From NCBI RefSeq assembly GCF_014650575.1, contig NZ_BMVF01000013.1:62001-126000 (forward strand): 64,000 nt of DNA, in the 5' to 3' direction. This DNA comes from Streptomyces naganishii JCM 4654. GTDB lineage: Bacteria; Actinomycetota; Actinomycetes; Streptomycetales; Streptomycetaceae. The notes beneath the pieces are model-generated. The model saw nothing but the letters and a program-made list of their open reading frames with translations, did not search any database and was not told the origin of the DNA. This document shows positions 60,743-64,000 of the stretch, piece after piece; within the stretch, counting starts at the first letter, position 1, and each line of letters begins with the position of its first letter. A program made the position numbers and the translations under genes.

Positions 60743-62458
60743 GTGGCGAAGGCCGAGAAGAGGGACGACGGCGCGACACGGGCGCCTGCCGCCCGGACGG
60801 GCGTCCTCGCGGAGGTGCTGGGCTACATCGGCGCGGCCGCCTACGCCGTCGACGAAGGAGGACGCATCCTCGCGGTGAACCGCAGCGCCGAACGCCTGCT
60901 GGGCCGGTCCGCCGCTGATCTGGTGGGCCAGGACGCCCACGATCTGCTGCACCGCTCGGCGCAGGGAGCGCCGCTGCCCCGGACGCAGTGCGACATGCGG
61001 CAGGCGTTCCACGCCGGGCGCCCGGCGCAGGGCTCGCAGGCCTACTTCCTGCGCGGGGACGGCACCCTGCTCGCCGTCTCCTGGCTGATCACTCCCCATG
61101 CCATCGGTGAGGCGGCAGGCACGCTGGTCCTGTTCCATATGGCCGAGCCAACCCCGTACTCCGACAGACCGGCGGAGCCCGTGGCGCCCGCCGGTTCGCT
61201 GACCGAACTCGAACGGCTGGCACTGCTGGCCGAAACGACCACGCGCCTGTCCTCCACGCTCGACGTGGACGAGGCGCTGCGCCGGCTGACAGCCCTGGTC
61301 GTGCCCCGCCTGGCGGACTGGGTCGTCATCGACCTGATCACCGAACGCGACGAGGTCTGGCGCACCGCCGTGGTCCACGCGGAGGGGGACGCGCTGGTGC
61401 ACCGTGAGGATCTGCAGGGACCGATGCCCCCCGTGCCCGAAGCGTCCCAGATGCCGCTGTCCCGGGCGCTGCGCGGGGTCTCCTCGACCCTGGCCGGTCC
61501 CAGCACCTACCAGCGGCCACCGGATTCAGGGATCGCGGTGGAACAGCGCCGCCTGTTCGAGGCCACCGGCATCCACTCCGCGGTCATCGCACCCATCCGC
61601 AGCACCCGGGCCGTCCTGGGAGCGCTGACTCTCGGCCGCGCGGAGACACCCGCGGACTTCACCCCCGCCGACCTCCCGCTGCTGGAGGACATCGCCCGCC
61701 GGGCCGGGCTGGCCCTCGACAACGCCCGTCTCTACCAGCGTCAGCGCAAGGTCGCTGAGACCATGCAGAACCACCTGCTGCCCCAGATGCCGGTCGTGCC
61801 GGGCCTGGAGATGACCGTGCGCTATCTGGCGGCGCCCGACGCCTCGCAGGTGGGCGGGGACTGGTACGACGCCTTCACCCTGCCCGACGGCACCACGGCC
61901 CTGGCCGTCGGAGACGTGGTCGGCCACGACCTGGAGGCGGCCGCCGGGATGGCGCAGCTGCGCAACATGCTGCGGGCCTACGCCTGGTCCCAGCAGGATC
62001 CCCCCAGCCGGATCGTCACCCGGCTCGACGAGGCGATCATGCCCATCACCGACGTCACCATGGCCACGCTGATCTTCGCCCGCCTGTCCGGCACGGACGA
62101 CGGCCGGTGGGAGCTGCACTGGACGAACGCGGGGCACCTTCCGCCCCTGCTCATCACCCGGGACGGTCTGGCCCACTTCCTGACCGACGGCCACGGCATC
62201 CTTCTGGGCACCGGCGCGCACCTGCCGCGACCCGACGCCACGACCGTGCTGCCGCCCGGTTCGACGCTGCTGTTCTACACCGACGGCCTCGTCGAGGCCC
62301 CCGGCCGCACCCTCGACGAGGGCCTGAACCGGCTCCGTCAGCACGCCGCCGCGCTCGCCCACCGGTCCCTGGGCTCGTTCCTGGACGAGTTGCTGCACCG
62401 TGTCGAGCCGCCCGGCCACGACGACGTCGCCCTTCTCGCGCTGCGCACCCCCCGGTGA
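60743..62458 (+). CDS. PAS-GAF-SpoIIE (PP2C) phosphatase
   Basis: 571 residues. PAS domain (about 30-140: AAAYAVDEGGRILAVNRSAE), GAF domain (about 165-320), and a SpoIIE-type Ser/Thr phosphatase (about 345-570: VGGDWYDAF, LAVGDVVGHDLEAAAGMAQL, LLFYTDGLVEAPG, HDDVALLAL, all Asp ligands present). Regulates an anti-sigma/STAS switch. AAGGAGGAGG before GTG 60743. Confidence 0.92.
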   Translation: MAKAEKRDDGATRAPAARTGVLAEVLGYIGAAAYAVDEGGRILAVNRSAERLLGRSAADLVGQDAHDLLHRSAQGAPLPRTQCDMRQAFHAGRPAQGSQAYFLRGDGTLLAVSWLITPHAIGEAAGTLVLFHMAEPTPYSDRPAEPVAPAGSLTELERLALLAETTTRLSSTLDVDEALRRLTALVVPRLADWVVIDLITERDEVWRTAVVHAEGDALVHREDLQGPMPPVPEASQMPLSRALRGVSSTLAGPSTYQRPPDSGIAVEQRRLFEATGIHSAVIAPIRSTRAVLGALTLGRAETPADFTPADLPLLEDIARRAGLALDNARLYQRQRKVAETMQNHLLPQMPVVPGLEMTVRYLAAPDASQVGGDWYDAFTLPDGTTALAVGDVVGHDLEAAAGMAQLRNMLRAYAWSQQDPPSRIVTRLDEAIMPITDVTMATLIFARLSGTDDGRWELHWTNAGHLPPLLITRDGLAHFLTDGHGILLGTGAHLPRPDATTVLPPGSTLLFYTDGLVEAPGRTLDEGLNRLRQHAAALAHRSLGSFLDELLHRVEPPGHDDVALLALRTPR

Positions 62459-62472
62459 GCCGGAGGACAGGC

Positions 62473-62811
62473 TCAGGCCCGGGTGGCGGCGTCGCTGTCG
62501 GCGTAGAGGGTGAAGATCTGGTCGAGTCCGACGATACGCAGTATGCGCAGCGTGTTGCCCGGAACCGCGGCGAGCGCGACCTCGGCCTGGGCGGCGAGTG
62601 CCTGGGTGCGCGCCGCGAGCAGGGCGGTGATGCCGCTGGAGTCGCAGAACTCCATGCCTGCCAGGTCCAGGACCAGACGCCGGCCCGGCTGCAGGCTGAG
62701 CGCGGCGAGCTGTTCGCGGAGCCGGGAGGCGCTGGCGTAGTCGAGTTCGCCGATGATTTCCACAACGGGACCGGTCGTGGCGTCGCGGGCGGTGATCTTC
62801 AGCGGGCTCAT
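62473..62811 (-). CDS. STAS-domain anti-sigma factor antagonist
   Basis: 112 residues. GPVVEIIGELDYASASRLRE and RLVLDLAGMEFCDSSGITAL, with Ser-Ser at the phosphorylation site, are SpoIIAA-like. ATG overlaps the 62811 phosphatase stop (ATGA), so the phosphatase should dephosphorylate this protein. Confidence 0.92.
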   Translation of the reverse strand: MSPLKITARDATTGPVVEIIGELDYASASRLREQLAALSLQPGRRLVLDLAGMEFCDSSGITALLAARTQALAAQAEVALAAVPGNTLRILRIVGLDQIFTLYADSDAATRA

Positions 62812-64000
62812 CAGTGGTTTCTTGTCGCGGAGGAGATGGTGGAGCGGGCGGGGACGCCGAGGGCGAGCAGAGCGGTGTCGTCGTCGAGTCCGTCGCCGAA
62901 GCCGTCGAGCAAGCCGGTCAGGGCCTGGATGACGGCGCGCGGGTGCCGGTCGGCGCGGCCGGTGGCGAAGGCCAGCAGGCCGTCGTCCCCGTAAAGGCTG
63001 GTGCGGTCCTCGCCGATGCGGGCTTCGGTGAGACCGTCGGTGTAGAGCAGGAGTGTGTCGCCGTGGGCGAGGGTGGTCGCGGCGGTGGCGAACCGGGCGT
63101 CGGGCAGGACGCCGACCAGGAGCCCGCCGGGGGTCGGCAGATAGCCGGCGGTGCCGTCGGCCCGCAGGACGAGCGCCGGCGGGTGGCCGCCCGAGGCGAG
63201 GTGGACGGCGACGTGTCCCGTGGCGGGGTCGGGTTCGAGGGTGCCGAAGACGGCCGTGCAGTAGCGCGGATCGCCGCTGTCGGTGTAGCGCTCGTGGAGC
63301 ACCTTGTTCAGGGTGGTCAGTGCCGCGACCGGATCCGGGTCGTGCAGGGCGGCGGCGCGCAGGGTGTAGCGGGTCAGTGAAGTCAGCGCGGCGGCCTCGG
63401 GACCCTTGCCGCACACGTCGCCGAGGAAGAAGACGAAGCGTTTGCCGTCCACGGGGAAGACATCGTAGAAGTCGCCGCCCAACCGGTCGGGGGAGGCGGT
63501 GTGGTAATGCGCCGCCGCTTCCATTCCCGGCACCGTGGGCAGGCTGTCGGGCAGCAGCGACTGCTGGAGCACGGCGAGCGCCTCCTGCAGCCGGGTCCGG
63601 TCCGCATCCGCCCGCTTGCGTGCCTCCTCGGCCACCTTCCGGCCGCGCAGGAGCTCCTCCTCGTAGGCCCTGCGGTCCCGGGCGTCGAAGAGGGTGGTAC
63701 GGATCAGCAGCGGCTCCCCGGTGCTGCCGTGCTTGACCACCGAGGAGACCAGCACGGGTATTCGCCCGCCGTCGGCCTGCTTGACCTCCAGGGCTATGCC
63801 GTTGATCTCACCCCGCATCCGCAGCAGCGGGGCGAAGTGGGTCTCGTGGTAGAGCTTGCCGCCCACGGTCAGCAGATCCGTGAACCGCAGCCGGCCCACG
63901 ACCGCGTCCCGTTCCAGGCCGAGCCAGTCCAGCAGGGTGTGGTTGATCTTCGCGATGGTGCCGTCCATGAGCGTGGACAGATACCCGCACGGCGCGAACT
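62811..64000 (-). CDS. PAS-SpoIIE (PP2C) phosphatase, 5' end outside window
   Basis: The frame is open to the right edge: PCGYLSTLMDGTIAKINHTL continues upstream of ATG 63968, so the real start is beyond 64000. PAS domain, coiled linker (AYEEELLRGRKVAEEARKRA), and SpoIIE phosphatase (LGGDFYDVFP, FFLGDVCGKGPEAAALTSL, LLLYTDGLTEAR, DDDTALLALG). Confidence 0.92.
   Translation of the reverse strand, partial: FAPCGYLSTLMDGTIAKINHTLLDWLGLERDAVVGRLRFTDLLTVGGKLYHETHFAPLLRMRGEINGIALEVKQADGGRIPVLVSSVVKHGSTGEPLLIRTTLFDARDRRAYEEELLRGRKVAEEARKRADADRTRLQEALAVLQQSLLPDSLPTVPGMEAAAHYHTASPDRLGGDFYDVFPVDGKRFVFFLGDVCGKGPEAAALTSLTRYTLRAAALHDPDPVAALTTLNKVLHERYTDSGDPRYCTAVFGTLEPDPATGHVAVHLASGGHPPALVLRADGTAGYLPTPGGLLVGVLPDARFATAATTLAHGDTLLLYTDGLTEARIGEDRTSLYGDDGLLAFATGRADRHPRAVIQALTGLLDGFGDGLDDDTALLALGVPARSTISSATRNH

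Noticed and set aside
1..64000. CRISPR arrays, tRNA/rRNA genes, intact IS elements or prophage
   Set aside because: None seen by reading; no transposase or integrase motifs and no regularly spaced repeats except the 17-bp array.

Overview
The base composition (very GC-rich, third codon positions almost all G or C), GTG/TTG starts, leaderless-looking promoters, rare TTA codons, a gamma-butyrolactone system, SpoIIE-type phosphatases and many secreted/transport genes point to a Streptomyces (or close actinomycete) chromosome, probably an accessory-rich arm. No rRNA, tRNA, CRISPR array or intact insertion sequence was seen.

Left part (1-11.2 kb): a loose set of accessory genes with clear signs of decay: an MFS transporter with a long C-terminal extension, a HAD hydrolase, an FAD monooxygenase ending in a 17-bp tandem repeat, a DHA2-type drug exporter, a 2H phosphoesterase, a spore-photoproduct-lyase-like radical SAM gene with a premature stop, a VOC protein, and three gene remnants (frameshifted module at 3186-3515, DUF2267 remnant at 4762-4908, frameshifted GNAT at 10246-10613).

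Centre (11.5-39.3 kb): a biosynthetic region headed by a gamma-butyrolactone switch (TetR protein, ScbR/ArpA-like receptor, AfsA-like synthase, NAD-dependent epimerase/reductase). Three related palindromes lie at its control regions, one inside a promoter facing the biosynthetic genes. The first block (15.2-29.0 kb, all + strand) encodes an indigoidine-synthetase-like NRPS (A-Ox-PCP-TE) carrying a C-terminal tautomerase, a PsuG-type C-glycosidase with all catalytic residues, PRPP synthetase, a uracil phosphoribosyltransferase, a TrpF-like protein lacking the usual cysteine, a flavodoxin-like quinone reductase, a DJ-1/PfpI protein, an alpha/beta hydrolase, a methyltransferase, and a methyl-supply set (MetK, PfkB adenosine-kinase-like, MetF). 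This combination suggests a C-nucleoside pathway related to showdomycin and minimycin/oxazinomycin, with the UPRT as likely self-protection. After a LysR gene the second block (30.2-39.3 kb) adds a DsbA-like protein, two exporters, a haem-oxygenase-like diiron enzyme, an aminotransferase, an FAD/NAD(P) protein, a cupin, a TauE/SafE permease and an O-methyltransferase.

Right part (39.4-64 kb): an arsenic resistance locus (two flavoproteins, two ArsR, ACR3, ArsC) with three matching ArsR operator candidates; a polysaccharide-use locus (GntR, secreted CBM3-GH16 enzyme, ABC sugar importer, LacI, GH2) with two identical-type LacI palindromes; an ECF sigma factor with a DHFR-like gene; a compact TIR-TIR-nucleoside phosphorylase / RyR / SLOG operon facing a SLOG-4TM gene, which looks like a nucleotide-signalling immunity system; a secreted HNH-type protein; and two SpoIIE phosphatases with a STAS protein, the last running off the right edge.
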